A stretch of 64,000 bases of DNA from Falciphora oryzae (GCA_000733355.1 JNVV01000041.1:92963-156962); one strand, 5' to 3'; shown: positions 1 through 12,033, numbered from the stretch's first letter. Numbers and translations: made by a program. Notes: generated by a model from the sequence alone, not told the origin.

Positions 1-175
1 CGAGGTCTCGCGGAGGACAGACAAACGCGTCCAAGGGGAACTACGACGAGCTCGCTGTGCAACTGCAGGAGACTTTCTATCGGATTGTCACTACTAGGCG
101 GGTCTGGCGCCCGAGCAGGCAGCACCAAGGTGCCTCTACACCCGTCCAGGTGCGTCCAAGGGCTCTACCATGTGC

Positions 176-1174
176 TCACTGGCCCCGCGTCTGCCGTGCC
201 TGGTTCCACAGATACGGCAGATCAACCTGCGTCTCGTCGTCCAGCGTGACTGCCCCGTGATGCTTGTGCTGGCGGTCCAGGAACTCGCCGGTTGCCAGAG
301 GCTGGTCGGAGTAGTAGGCGGTCGCCCAGTCGGGAGCTTCCTCGGTCAGCACTGGCCTCTCGATGCAGATGCCGATGACCTGGTGGAAGGAAGCATCCTC
401 CCACTCGACCGACCTGGTGCCTTCGCGGGGCACCAGCAGCCTCAGCATGTTGTTCACGGATGTGGCAAGCAGGTTGGGGGGAGGGCCAAGGCTGTCATCG
501 ACTTTCCAGCGGACCCAGCCGGAGTAGTAGAAGCGGGTAAATGCCTGGGCTCTGCAGTTTCGCATAGTTAGACAACCTCCCGTCAGCGCCCGGAGCTCAT
601 CGAGTTAGTTCACGTCAGAATCTGCAACATACACCCAGTCCCGGCATCCGTCCCAGTAGTCACCATTGACCCTCAGAAAGTTGAAAACCGTCAAGTCGCT
701 GTCAAGATCCAAAGCGACCTCGTCGAGATGCGCAGCATGGTTGTAAATGCCCTTGAGGATGGAGATGACCTGGAAGAGTTTCAAGTTGGTGTGGCAGAGG
801 GGGGAGGTGAAGGCGGCGTTTGTTCGTGGCAGCAGGCTGAAGGCTGTGTGGAGGGTGACCTTGCAGGTTCCCCGGCCCCTCCGCGTGGCCTGCTCACCGT
901 CAGGAGGATCCATCCGCACTCTGGCCGCGGCGAAGCGGCCACGGCGCGGACTCAGCTCGAACAGGAACACAACCTGCTGCTTAGACCCTCCTGTCTCGAG
1001 GAACTCCACGGCGATGCGGCTAATTTGCTGGTCAAGGGCGAGCACGAGATACGCAGACAAAACGTCGGCATCGCCGATGTCACGTACGTCATATCTGTAT
1101 TGTACAATGTCTGCCGGTGAAGTGTGCAGCCGCCCGCGCCTCGCTTCGATATTCGCCATTGCTGAAAACGACAT
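176..1174 (-). CDS. Two-exon hypothetical protein
   Basis: A 305-residue protein is obtained by joining 1174-633 to 551-176. The 81-nt intron (632-552) has a GTATGT donor, a CTAAC branch point and a CTGCAG acceptor, and the split codon becomes GTA (Val), so the frame continues as DWV-AQAFTRFYYSG. The exons read as ordinary globular protein with VRMDPPDG, a CKVTLH strand and GDYWDGCRDW. I do not recognise the family with confidence; the VRMD...GCR-W layout is loosely like fungal domains of unknown function, so no role is proposed. No signal peptide or membrane segment is evident. A TATAAAA on the minus strand lies about 75 bp upstream of the ATG, which supports this start. The gene lies at the window edge and its downstream neighbour is not visible. 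Confidence 0.65.
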
Positions 1175-2206
1175 GCCAGCTGAGGCTCGGTGTCGACTCT
1201 GGATATCAAGCTGCGGAATCCAGAGAAAGCAGGGGGTAGAAGAGGGCTTTTATAACGCTACGCTAGTCTCATTGTATCACCTACTGATGTACCAATATCA
1301 AGAACGATGGTGATTCACTTGCTAGACTGGCAAGGGATTGAGGGGGCAAATGGCATGGTCGCTGTCACCACTGTTTCTCCAGTGAGGCTATGTAGACACA
1401 TTCACGTATTTAGACAATGGATAAGATGGCCCGGTTCACTTGCCCATTACTGGATCACGATCTCTTATCTGGGCCAAATACAATGCATCTGTGGGCAACA
1501 GGTCTTCAGTGAGTGAGATCTGGGATTGTGTGGTGGTAACTTGCCAAATCGATCATGTGATTCATGGGGGACAAAGGCAGCCACGTGAGGCGTACAGGAA
1601 TGTAGGGTGTTAGTCTGCCAAGGTGTATTTGCTGCCAGCCATCGGCGATCCGATATTGGGGCCTGGTAATTGTGGACGCTTAAACACCAGTCCCGAAAAT
1701 AAATCCACGGGGATGGTTCCGGGCTCGATGTTCGACGGGAGGACGCAGGCGTGCCAAGGAGAATCTACCCCTCATCTCGCGCTGGTCCCACGCCTGAGGA
1801 CGGGGTAGTCGAGGCTTTGGTTGACGATATTGGGCGGTGGCAAGCAACGTGATCAATCTCGTAGCGTCGCATGCATATTAGCACTACTACTACGCGTATG
1901 GCCGCTCCCAAAATGTTGGTTATGGCTGCAGCAGATGCGGGCAGCAAGCCAACTAACCCCATTAGCCGCCGATCTGTGAGGGGGAATTGCCCAATGATTT
2001 CCCGAGATTGCCCTCTCGGCCTCTGTTTGAACCGACGGGAATCACCGCCGCGTCTGCAAGGCACCGTCATCCGATGATAAAAACCGTCGGCTGCCCGTTG
2101 ACGCTGGAATAAAACGGGCGGCCTGGCGCAGACTTTCCGAGGGTCTTCCTCGCCCGCCAGACCTAGCCAACCTTCTTTCTTCCCCTCCCGTGGCGCCCAG
2201 AGGAAA
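1175..2206. other. Divergent intergenic region
   Basis: No supportable gene. It separates the minus-strand hypothetical gene from the plus-strand galactosidase and must hold both promoters. A TATA-like GATAAAAA lies about 130 bp before the galactosidase ATG. Nothing else stands out. Confidence 0.5.
1248..1254 (-). promoter_or_regulatory. TATA box of the 176-1174 gene
   Basis: TATAAAA on the minus strand, about 75 bp upstream of the ATG at 1174. Confidence 0.45.
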
Positions 2207-4622
2207 ATGGCAGGCAAAAGCAGGTTGGCGCGTTTCGTGTTTGCAGGCCTGCTCGCTGCTCGCGAGGTCGTCGCCCAAAACGGCACCTCGGCCAAGGGTA
2301 AGCAAGCCTGAGTCTCTGTTCCGTCCCATCTTTGACGTCCCCGCGCTTGGGTATCCTGCCAATCTTGAGCTGACCTGACATCTCCCGCGCCCAGGCATCG
2401 TCGTGGACGGCACCTCCTTCGCCCTCAATGGCGACCACTCCTCGTACCGCTTCCATGTCGAAGACGAGACGGGCGACTTGATCTCCGACCACTTCGGCGC
2501 CTTCGCCATCGAGTCCGTCCCCGTCCTCCCCGTCTTGCCGAGCGGCTGGGTTGGCCACATCGGCCGCGTCAGGCGCGAGTATCCCGAGTTCGGCCGCGGC
2601 GACTACCGCGTGCCCGCCGTGTCCATCAGGCAGTCCGAGGGCTACCCGACCAGCGACCTGCGCTACCAGTCCCACAGGATCGTGCCGGGGAAGCCCAGCC
2701 TCCCGGGGCTCCCCGCGACGTTCGGCGCCGACGAGGACGTCTCTACCCTGGTCGTGTCCCTCTTCGACAACCACAGCTCCATTGCCGTGGACCTCTCGTA
2801 CTCCATCTTCCCCAAGTATGATGCGGTTGTGCGCAGCGTCAACATCACCAACCAGGGCCATGGGGACATCACGATCGAGAGGGCCGCAAGCCTCAGCGTC
2901 GACTTCCCGCTCGGGGACATGGAAATGATCGAGCTGAGGGGCGACTGGGCGCGAGAAGGGATGAGGGTCCGACGCAAGGTGGACTACGGCACACAAGGGT
3001 AGGTTTCACTGCCTCGGAGAAAGGTGGCACGAGGAGAGAAGATCTTTGCTGACCGAGAGGCAAACCCAACTAGCTTCGGGAGCACAACGGGGTACTCGTC
3101 CCATCTGCACAACCCCTTCGTGGCCCTTGTCTCCCCCGAGACCACCGAGACACAAGGAGAGGCCTGGGGGTTCTCGCTCGTCTACACCGGCTCCTTCGCC
3201 GTCGAGGTTGAGAAGGGGTCCCAGGGGCTCACGCGAGCCGTGATCGGGTTCAACCCGAACCAACTCTCGTGGCCATTGGGACCAGGCGAGACGCTCACGA
3301 CCCCCGAAGTTGTCGCCGTGTACTCGGCCGAGGGCGTCGGCGGCATGTCACGCAAGCTGCACCGCCTGCAGCGCAACCACCTCATGCGCGGCCGCTACGT
3401 CAAGGAGCCGCGCCCGGCACTGCTCAACAGCTGGGAGGGCCTCTATTTCGACTACAACGCAAGCACAATCTTCGACCTGGCACAGTCGTCCGCCCAGCTC
3501 GGCGTCAAGCTCTTCGTGCTGGACGACGGCTGGTTCGGAGTCGACTTCCCGCGCGTCAACGACCGCGCGGGCCTGGGCGACTGGCAGGCCAACCCGGCCC
3601 GCTTCCCCGACGGCCTGCCCGCCCTCGTCAACAAGGTCACGGATCTCGACGTGGCCAACTCGTCCGAGAAGCTCCGCTTCGGCCTCTGGTTCGAGCCCGA
3701 GATGGTCAACCCCAACTCGACCACCTACAGAAACCACCCGGACTGGGTCCTCCACGCCGGCAACTACCCGCGGACCCTGCGGCGAGACCAGCTCGTGCTC
3801 AACGTGGCGCTCCCCGAGGTCCAGGACTTCATCATCAAGTCCCTGTCCGACGTGCTCTCGTCGGCGCCCATCTCGTACGTCAAGTGGGACAACAACCGCG
3901 GCTTCATCGAGACGCCGTCCCCGGGCATCGGCCACTCGTACATGCTGGGCCTGTACCGCGTCTTCGAGACCCTCACCGCCCGCTTCCCCGACGTGCTCTT
4001 CGAGGGCTGCGCGTCGGGCGGCGGGCGCGTCGACCCGGGGATCCTGCACTACTTCCCGCAGGTGTGGACGTCGGACAACACGGACGGGCTCGACCGCGTC
4101 TTTATCCAGTTCGGCACCTCGCTGGCCTACCCGCCCGCCGTCATGGGGGCGCACATCTCGGCCGTGCCCAACCACCAGAACGGGCGCACCGTGCCGCTGA
4201 AGTTCCGCGCCCACGTCGCCATGATGGGCGGCTCGTTCGGGCTCGAGCTCAAGCCGTCCGGCATACCCCGCGAAGACCGCGCCCAGCTGCCGGGCCTCAT
4301 GGCCCTGGCTGAGCAGGTCAACCCGGTCGTCGTGCGCGGCGACCTGTGGAGGCTGGCCCTGCCCGAGGACTCCAACTGGCCGGCCGCGCTGGTCGTCGCC
4401 GAGGACGGGTCCCGCGCCGTGCTGTTCCACTTCCAGCTGCGGTCGACCGTCAACCAGGCCAAGCCGCGCCTGCGGCTCAGGGGGCTGGACGCGGCGGCGA
4501 CGTACCGCCTGGATGGGAACAGCACGAACACGTACGCGGGGTCGACGCTGATGAGCATCGGGCTGGAGTACAACTTCAATGGGGACTACGACAGCCGCGT
4601 TGTCCAGCTCGAGAGGGTTTGA
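2207..4622 (+). CDS. GH36 alpha-galactosidase, secreted
   Basis: A 747-residue glycoside hydrolase family 36 alpha-galactosidase, which removes terminal alpha-1,6-galactose from raffinose-type oligosaccharides and galactomannan. Exons are 2207-2297, 2395-2998 and 3074-4622; both introns have GTAAGC/GTAGGT donors, CTGAC branch points and CAG/TAG acceptors, and split codons both restore Gly. Residues 1-24 resemble a signal peptide ending VVA-Q. The N-terminal beta-supersandwich contains [16 protein letters not shown]. The TIM barrel carries [20 protein letters not shown], the nucleophile in VKWDNN (about D504), [10 protein letters not shown] and the acid/base in TSDNTD (about D566). The all-beta C-terminal domain ends the protein. 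Length and every key residue match intact fungal AglC-type enzymes. The short first exon carries only the signal peptide. No cluster partner is adjacent. Confidence 0.95.
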
Positions 4623-4975
4623 TGGATGGGTCCGCCTTGCCAGGGAGATGAACACTACCTAGCTGCCAGGCTGTAATTAGAGAGTGACTACATGGGCACA
4701 TACATGCCATGCACTAATAGCCCATCTGAGGAGTGAAGGGGCGAAATGCACCGCCACTGCGAGTGACTCTGCCATGACTGTGGCTGATCAAGCAGAATGC
4801 TCTGCAAACGCACGAACTTCCATTCACTCTGCTAGATCCCAACCAGGTAGGTATAAGAAGAGACCGGCCTCCGTCCCGTCCTCAAAGTCTCCATCATATC
4901 GATCATCTCCAAAGCAGCCCCGAACAGCTGCCCAACCTAAGCAGAAAGAACCACACAATCACACAAAAACAAACA
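4623..4975. other. Intergenic region with TATA element
   Basis: No gene. It contains a TATAAG at 4852-4857, about 124 bp upstream of the small gene at 4976, and a C/A-rich leader. Confidence 0.5.
4852..4857 (+). promoter_or_regulatory. TATA-like element of small gene A
   Basis: TATAAG about 124 bp before the ATG at 4976; the twin gene at 5599 has a TATAAAT at a matching distance (137 bp). Confidence 0.4.
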
Positions 4976-5128
4976 ATGCCTGTAGACCAAGGACAATGCC
5001 TCAGCCTCCCTCGGACGAAGGGACAGCCAGCTGATGGCGGCGGAACTGGTCAGGGGGCCCCGGGCACTGCCGGCGGCGGGGGCGGCGGGGGCTATGCGAG
5101 CTCCGTCAACTACGACTCGAGTATTTGA
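4976..5128 (+). CDS. Small MPVDQG-family protein A
   Basis: A 50-codon reading frame starting MPVDQGQ and ending in a Gly-rich tail (seven consecutive Gly) followed by YASSVNYDSSI. Its start is nearly the same as that of the reading frame at 5599 (MPVDQGS), and both are preceded by A/C-rich leaders and a TATA element 124-137 bp upstream. That makes a chance reading frame less likely and suggests a tandem duplicate. No signal peptide, transmembrane segment or known domain is present. The product would be low-complexity and disordered. The 3' end is uncertain: a GTATTT donor-like sequence overlaps the last codons. Function unknown. Confidence 0.4.
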   Translation: MPVDQGQCLSLPRTKGQPADGGGTGQGAPGTAGGGGGGGYASSVNYDSSI

Positions 5129-5598
5129 CTTTCTTGCTCTCCAGAACGGTACGGAGCTACGCTTGTGCGGTCGCGCGCCTGCTGTGGATGCCGCCGGGGG
5201 AGGTGATTGGCTGGTCGATGAAGTGGGAGAGGGAGAGTTCTTTTTTTCGGATCGGTGGGATTCTAGACGGGTTGGTCCAGTAGGAGAAAGAACGTCTCTA
5301 CTCGTTGCCTAGACGTTCATCCCCAGGTTCTAGGGAGAGTAACTGGGGCTTGCTACTTCACGATGGCATACAGGATCATCACGGCGCACTCGACTCTAGG
5401 TGGTCGTGTACCCTCTAACGGAGTCTCCTCCGCTCAGCTGTTTGCGTCTAGGGAAGTTGCATATAAATATCCTCCTTCCCTTCTGGTTCCTCGATCCGGG
5501 TTCTACAGACACCCCCACAGCAGTCTTCCAACCGCACACCCCCCCGCACCCCCAACAAATTTTCGTCAACGACCAGAACTCGCACACACGTAATCACC
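5129..5598. other. Spacer between the twin small genes
   Basis: No gene. A TATAAAT at 5462-5468 lies 137 bp before the ATG at 5599. The rest is a pyrimidine- and C-rich leader. Confidence 0.45.
5462..5468 (+). promoter_or_regulatory. TATA box of small gene B
   Basis: TATAAAT 137 bp upstream of the ATG at 5599, within an AT-rich patch followed by a pyrimidine-rich leader. Confidence 0.45.
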
Positions 5599-5872
5599 AT
5601 GCCTGTGGACCAGGGATCGATCTGCAGCACCTGCCGCCGCAAGAAGAAGGGTGGCAGCGGCCAGGACACCACCGGGGGCAACGACCCTACTACGTCTGGA
5701 GAGGGGACCACTGGAGAGGGGTCCATCAGAGGAGCCAGCGGTGATGGCGCCGACCCGATCGAGTTCGAGACGCGGTACGTACAGCCATCGACGGAAGGAG
5801 CGCTGGGGTGGGCTGCCCCAGGCGGGAACCACACGTGCTAACCGGTCAAGGTGTCCCCGCTCGCAGGCCTTG
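5599..5872 (+). CDS. Small MPVDQG-family protein B
   Basis: Starts MPVDQGSICSTCRRKKKGG, then an acidic Gly/Thr/Ser-rich stretch. A clear intron (donor GTACGT at 5775, branch CTAAC, acceptor CGCAG ending 5866) joins 5599-5774 to 5867-5872 and gives a 60-residue product ending IEFETRP. Without splicing the frame runs to 5841 (80 residues). The CSTC plus RRKKK patch resembles half of a basic Cys motif but no complete zinc site is visible. Paralogous at the N-terminus to the frame at 4976. No domain is recognised. The canonical splice signals favour a real transcribed gene, but the function is unknown. Confidence 0.45.
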
Positions 5873-7760
5873 AGTTCTCGGCCGTGCGGCATGGACAGAA
5901 CGCGTCACTAGGATGGGTTTGGAAGGCACTTGAAGCTGGACTTGGGCTTGGCGCTGGAAGCAATAGAGGACAGGCGCGAACCACGTAGATAACACTCGTA
6001 TAGCGCATGGGGTGCTTGTTAGAGGATCTTCTATCCAGGTAGGGGGCTACTAGAATATCAACCACAGGCACTGGCAAATCTACAAAGTTATTCTTCTCTC
6101 TCCTTTCAGGCATCATCGCCTACTCTCCATGTAGCTGGCGTCTGGACTGCTTTGCCGCCCATTCTTGGTCCTGGAGCTGGCAGACAAAAACAGCCGAGTC
6201 ACTGAATTTTGCCTTGGAAGGAGCGAGTCCAGCTGGGACTGGGAGGCGGGTCACGCTGCCGTCAAGAGCTGCGGAGCTAATGCTCCTCGAGGATACCGCC
6301 CCGCCGGGGGAGAGAACGTTGGGGCGGGCAGGGGATGGAGGGGCTTGCCCAGCCGAGCACTCCGCGGGGCACTGCGTTGCTGGGTGGGAAGGAGCTTGGT
6401 CTGTGTGTGTCTATGAGGCGCCTGCTGCAAGGAGAGCGTTGGGGAGACGTGTCTGTGGCTGCCGGATCCCGGTCAGGCCCCCATCGTGCATGCTACAAGC
6501 CACAGGACGAGGAGGGGCATATGCATAGGAGGCAGACGAGGCAGGAACCAGGCAGGAACCAGGCACGGGTAGAGCAGAGTCGGACGGCGGGCGCACTGTT
6601 CTGCTGGAGTCGGAGTCTTGGGGCAGGAGCACACGCGCACACGGTGGGTTGCCTAGAGTCTCTCGCCCGACCAAGAGCCCGCCCAAAACCCATCTCCCTC
6701 GCCCACCACCCGAGATCCATCTCCTTCTCCCACCACCGAAGAACCAGGCAGCTTCACAAACAAACACGGCCATCCGGCTACCGTCCTGAACCTCGGAGCA
6801 GCCGTCTGGTACTGCTTCTTCATCTGGTACCGCTACGCTCCCTTTTGGTCAGACGTCACCTCGCTCGGTTGTTTCTTTCCTAACCTGCAATCCCACCGAT
6901 ACGACCTTCGACCTTCAGGCTACGCTCCCCTCCGACGGCCGCAACCCCCTCCCTTCCCCAAGCTCCGTGGGACACCGCGGTTCTGGTTGAAAAGAAGCTC
7001 GGTGTGTTTACAAGGTGCCTGCTGCAGGTAAGCCTACAAAGACCCACTTGAAGCCCATTTCCCTCGCCCAGTACCGAAGAACCAAGAAAAAATTCATCTA
7101 ACCAAACAGCACGCTCCACAGATAAACACGACTGTCCGGTCAACGCCTTCGCCGCTTGGCAGGCCCAGCCACCGATAACATGGACCCTTACGCCCCCGCC
7201 GGGACTCGCTTTGCCGAGCAGCGCTAGAGACGCAGCCGCCAAGGCCTGAGGGCTGCCCGCTTCGCCGTTGACAAGTGCTTCCCCCTCTCGCGAGAGATGG
7301 TCCTCGAGATCCCAACCATTGATAACGGCGCCACAGCCTAGGGTTACAACTACACCACGCCGTCCTAGCCCAGGGCTACAACTACACCACGCCGTCCTGG
7401 CCCAGGGCTACAACTACACCCACGCCGTCTTGGTTAGTCCCCCTGTTCTCGACTACCACCGCCTCGGGCCGCTACCGCTATCGTGTGCGCCTGATCGTCG
7501 ACGGCAGCAAGGCCGGCCTCGACGCGTCGCGCTGCAGTCTCGGACGAAGAGGGGGACAACAGCAGCTCCGACAACAGGACCGCCCCCGCCGTGCTGGCCG
7601 ATGCCTTGGACCAGTAGAGCTGTGAGGGGGGTTGGGAGCTGCTGGACCGCTACGACGCCCTGACGGGTTGCCCTCTGTTTTCTTCTCGTTCGAACCCTTA
7701 CAACGGCGTTGCGGTTTGATTTTCTACTTGAAGATACTATGGACAATCACCGCTCACCCG
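5873..7760. other. Gene-poor DNA with short tandem repeats
   Basis: No gene can be supported. It contains a 12-bp direct repeat (AGGCAGGAACC, near 6540-6570), long pyrimidine runs and a three-copy 33-bp tandem repeat at 7338-7434. Parts of 7180-7610 read like fragments of coding sequence but no frame persists. Confidence 0.4.
7338..7434. repeat. Three-copy 33-bp tandem repeat
   Basis: The unit containing GGCTACAACTACACCACGCC followed by GTCCT-GCCCAG occurs three times in succession; the first copy has GGTTAC and the third has one extra C. Not in a supportable coding frame. Confidence 0.75.
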
Positions 7761-7763
7761 TCC

Positions 7764-7993
7764 AAGAGGGAGAGGGGAGAGATGGAGAGGGGGAGAGATG
7801 GAGAGGGGGAGAGATGGAGAGGGGGAGAGATGGAGAGGGGGAGAGATGGAGAGGGGGAGAGATGGAGAGGGGGAGAGATGGAGAGGGGGAGAGATGGAGA
7901 GGGGGAGAGATGGAGAGGGGGAGAGATGGAGAGGGGGAGAGATGGAGAGGGGGAGAGATGGAGAGGGGGAGAGATGGAGAGGGGGAGAGATGG
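7764..7993. repeat. 16-bp GA-rich minisatellite
   Basis: Near-perfect head-to-tail copies (about 14) of the 16-bp unit GAGATGGAGAGGGGGA. Because 16 is not a multiple of three, all frames stay open and create spurious reading frames. The array runs directly into an assembly gap, so its true length is unknown; GA-rich sequence resumes at 8217. Confidence 0.95.
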
Positions 7994-8216
7994 NNNNNNN
8001 NNNNNNNNNNNNNNNNNNNNNNNNNNNNNNNNNNNNNNNNNNNNNNNNNNNNNNNNNNNNNNNNNNNNNNNNNNNNNNNNNNNNNNNNNNNNNNNNNNNN
8101 NNNNNNNNNNNNNNNNNNNNNNNNNNNNNNNNNNNNNNNNNNNNNNNNNNNNNNNNNNNNNNNNNNNNNNNNNNNNNNNNNNNNNNNNNNNNNNNNNNNN
8201 NNNNNNNNNNNNNNNN
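7994..8216. other. Assembly gap (run of N)
   Basis: 223 undetermined bases inside the GA-rich minisatellite; probably a collapsed or unresolved repeat. Confidence 0.99.
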
Positions 8217-8918
8217 AGAGAGGGGGAAAGGGGGAGAGAGGAGGAGACGACGGTGACTTCACTTCTTGACGCTCTTTTAATCTTCATTTTGGCTTCGTTT
8301 TCAGGGCTCAGATCGTTGTGCCGTGGGGTCCCCGGTTGGGGTCCCGACACGATCTGGGGACTTCTGTTGGCGACGACTAGGTAATTCACATGCCCCCGTC
8401 CGAGGACCGGCCGCTTATGGCGCGCTGGTAAAGGCTTGCAGCAAGGTGACGGACACTTGGAACTGGGAAGCAAGAATATAGATTGCTTGTATGTTTTTTT
8501 TGCCACATACAACTATGGCCAACGGTGGTCGACTGTGGCCAGCGTTTGACTTAAATTCGCTCGCACAAACTGTTGCTTGTGTTGGTAGGAGTAGGTACTC
8601 CTGTAGGCTCGGAGATCTCCAAATAGGATGAATAATGACTATAGATCTGAGGAATCGTCTCTTTATTGTGCATGCTTGGGAAGGGATCTATCTGCCAGAG
8701 AGGAAGCAAACGGAGGGCTATATATACACGTTGCCGATCACCAAAGGGCCGTTCTCCTGCTCCCAATCTTGCGGGCCCTCTGGCCTTCTCTGAGCCCCGC
8801 CGATTGCCTGCGCCGGTCAACGTTATCCAACAGCTTGTTTTTTTTTTTTTTTTTGGCCATATGTGCGTTATGGGAAATATCCACCGTCACAAACGCTTTA
8901 CCGTATTGGAGAAAAAAG

Positions 8919-8972
8919 GATATAGGAACAGGGAAAAAGATACAGGAACAAGGAAAAAAAGAATACAGGAAA
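8919..8972. repeat. Degenerate ATACAGGAA repeat
   Basis: Three imperfect copies of ATAyAGGAACArGGAAAAA. Similar A/G-rich ATACAGG..AAGGAA sequence occurs at 48249-48312. Confidence 0.4.
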
Positions 8973-11900
8973 GGAAGCTGCCGGCCGAATTCGATAACAA
9001 GGGATATCGAGTCTCGGGGCTCGGGGCTCGGCCCCGTAGATAAGCGGACAAGCAGTGTCCATGATTTTCTTGCCCCATCCGGCAGCCGAATGGCCTGGAC
9101 CGAGTGGGGGCACGAGGATGGCCCGGCGCCACGCACGGCAGCCGAGTTTGTACATACTGTAAGCCGCAGTCGAGCGTTCACGTTCCAGCCGGAGCCGGCC
9201 CACACTCTGGGGACGGGCGGCCACGACGCACACCGTGCCGGCAGAGACGGAGGCTCCCCAGCCAGTCAGCCAAGGTTGTGCCCCCGGACACGTAACAGTG
9301 GACTCGGTGGAGCGAGCGGCTGTGCCTGCGGCGGGTCGCGTCCACCTTCCCACGACCGTGACCTGGCATGGACTGGTTCGAGACTTTGTGTTTTGATACG
9401 GGGGAGAGTGAGCAAGGAGGGCCCGCATCCAGTGTTGGGATCCTTCGAGGCCCCGTGGAGTCATAACAGAGAGAGACGGCCGGGCTCCATCCCCGGGTCT
9501 AGACCGACTCCATGGGGGAGTCGCGTTTGGGACAGAGAAACACTGAAACTACCGTCACCGGCCCCATCCCGCCCATATGCACCGTACTGGAATATCGCTT
9601 CTGCATGCGCGTGGAGACAAAGACCGCATGTGAGACCGAGAAAAGCCTGCCCGCGAGGTTGGCGCGATGCATCAGGTATCAACGGACGGCGAGAACACGC
9701 CGCACGGCAAGCTAGCCGGCCGAAATCACTCGTCAGCTGAGTGACCCCTCAACGCTGGCTGGCGCGGCAGTTCCTCCGAGCCTACGAGGTTCAGCCCGGC
9801 TCGGCGAGGCGACTATCAGGTCATCGGGCGTACATATCAGACGGGAAGGACGGGAGCGGTCCGGAGCCAGGTTCACCTTGTTTTCCAAGGGCGGCATCGA
9901 GAAGTCTCCATCAGCTATCGTTGCAACGTCCACCTTTTGATGCCCATTGAAGACCTCCACGTGGCGCTGCTTTTTCCTTCCCTCCCTTATTTCGTCTGTC
10001 CTTCTCTTTGACTGGCACCGCAAATGAGAGCGGAGCTTGGGTTTGGAACCCCTGGAAGCAAGTCATGATCGTTGGGCAGCGATATGTCTTTGCGCCTCAG
10101 GGGTGCAAAAAAAAGGCCTGTGATATCCATGCCAGGGGCAGCAAAAAAGTCGATTGGGGCTATGGAAGGCCCAAATAGGTAACCCGAAACCCACGACAGA
10201 GAGGAGCACGAACGATGGCATTGTGTCTCTCCCATTCGAGAACAGGCAGGCTCTTAGGGATCATCCTTTTTTTTTTTTCTTTTTTTTTTCTCTGGCTCGC
10301 TGGAAAATCCTTTCCGGAGGGGCCGAAGCGTTACGTACAGTATTGCAAGTACCGTGCCGGGATGCGGCAGGGGAGATGGATGGGCCCCCACGACGAGTGG
10401 CCGTCTGTTTTTGGTGCCTCCCTGTCTCCATCGCCCACCGAAAGGAAGGGCCAGACCAACAAGCAAGCACAGCACCTCATTCCGCTCTCGCCGCTGGTGC
10501 CAGACACTCGTCGCACCAGTCGAGTCATGGGATTGCATCGATATGATGGACCAAGCTACTTGCTGGCATCTCTATCTGTCGGTGGTGTTGGTTGGCATGT
10601 GAAATCTTTTTGCTGTTAAGCATCGTCGATTCTACAATGCAACATGAACGAGTCGAGATGCCCAGAAATGACATTGACAGCATCCATTTTGCATTTTGGG
10701 GGTCAAAAGGGGTCCAAGCTTCCCGGTGTTTTTTTTTTTTTTTTTCCTCGACCCATTGACGTGACATTTTGATGCCTTTGACCACATTGGAACCCTGGAA
10801 CGACCCCCTACGTCATCCAAGGTCGATCGCCAACGCCTGCGCTGGCTTTCCCTGCAGTTATCCACCCCAGTCCCTTGGTGCCTTGGTCCCCTACTGTGCA
10901 CCAAGCCTCGGCAACCTCTGCCAGGTGTGCGGTGTGAATGCCAACAAATGCGCGAGGTCGGCCGGTGACAGACGCCCTGCGTTCCTGTCTGTCTTTGTCC
11001 TTTACAGTACACAATGGGTTTTTGTCTCATGAGCACTGGAGCCATCGTTCGGGCCGACTTTAACGTCGCCGTGCAGAGCCGCCCCAGCGACGGGACAGAG
11101 AGTAATAATGACGCCAGCGAGCTTGCAGCCCGATAGTCATGCTAGCCACACGCCAAGGCGAGCTAATACTGGCTCGCTGGCTAGTAAACACCAGACCCAG
11201 GGTGCTGAATAACGCAACTGGCCACCAGGGATGCCTCATGTGGGTGTCAAACAAAACAAAGTTGGCGGCACTGCTGGCTCGAAGCTAGCAAAACCAGGCA
11301 GCCCTGGACAGGCAAAGTGGACAGCGGGAACGGGGTGGTGCTGCCGGTCGGCTGTGCAAGAGTCGCGAGTCTCGCCAGCCAGCCTCGAACCGGCATCGAC
11401 ACGGGCTGGGCTTGGTCAGGCAGGGCTCTGCTCCCCTCGCGTGGCGTGCGGCTCATCCGCGGTAGGCTGGTCCCTGACATGAACGGCTACGACCCATGAC
11501 TAATGGCATGCCGTTTCCTTGCGCAGGCACACTGTATCCCCACCTCGTCGCCGCGAAACTGGAGCTCGTCAACCCTCGCGCCTCCACCCAAGATTTGATT
11601 TTGCAGCGAGCTCCATTGCAAGCGAGGACACGGGCAAACTGCCTCCCAAGTAATGTCATTCTCGACCCGTACTAGCAGCTTCTATGCAGATACTGTGGAC
11701 CCGCGAGGATGCCGGCCCTGTCACCACTCTCCCCGGTCCCAGTGCTCTCCGCCCACCCGACGGGAAAGGAGAAGAAAGAAAAAAAGAGGGACGGGCACTT
11801 GACAGGAATGCTCTTGAGCGCCTAGAAAAACCAAGGGTCCCCAAGAAGCCCAGTTCCTCACCTTCCTCCCCGTCCTGCTTCTGGTCGGATCATCTTGCCG

Positions 11901-11979
11901 TTGTGAACTAGTTCATACCTGTGCAAGAACCCCTCCCCCTCCCCTCGCCGTACACCCCTACACACCTTCCTCTTCAGAA

Positions 11980-12033
11980 ATGGCGAGCTACTCACTAAGA
12001 CGACACGAAGAAGGCCCTTCTCTCGACACCTGA
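11980..12033 (+). promoter_or_regulatory. Possible uORF in ThrE-like gene leader
   Basis: A 17-residue upstream reading frame (MASYSLRR...) begins right after a CTCTTCAG acceptor-like sequence and stops 211 bp before the main ATG. It is the only ATG I see in the last 260 bp of leader. Whether it lies in the mRNA is inferred. Confidence 0.25.

Noticed and set aside
7632..8384. Long open frames through the GA-rich repeat
   Set aside because: They exist only because a 16-bp unit and the N run keep every frame open; the composition is purely repetitive.
11380..11440. tRNA-like B box (GGTTCGAGGC on the minus strand)
   Set aside because: No matching A box or cloverleaf could be drawn upstream.
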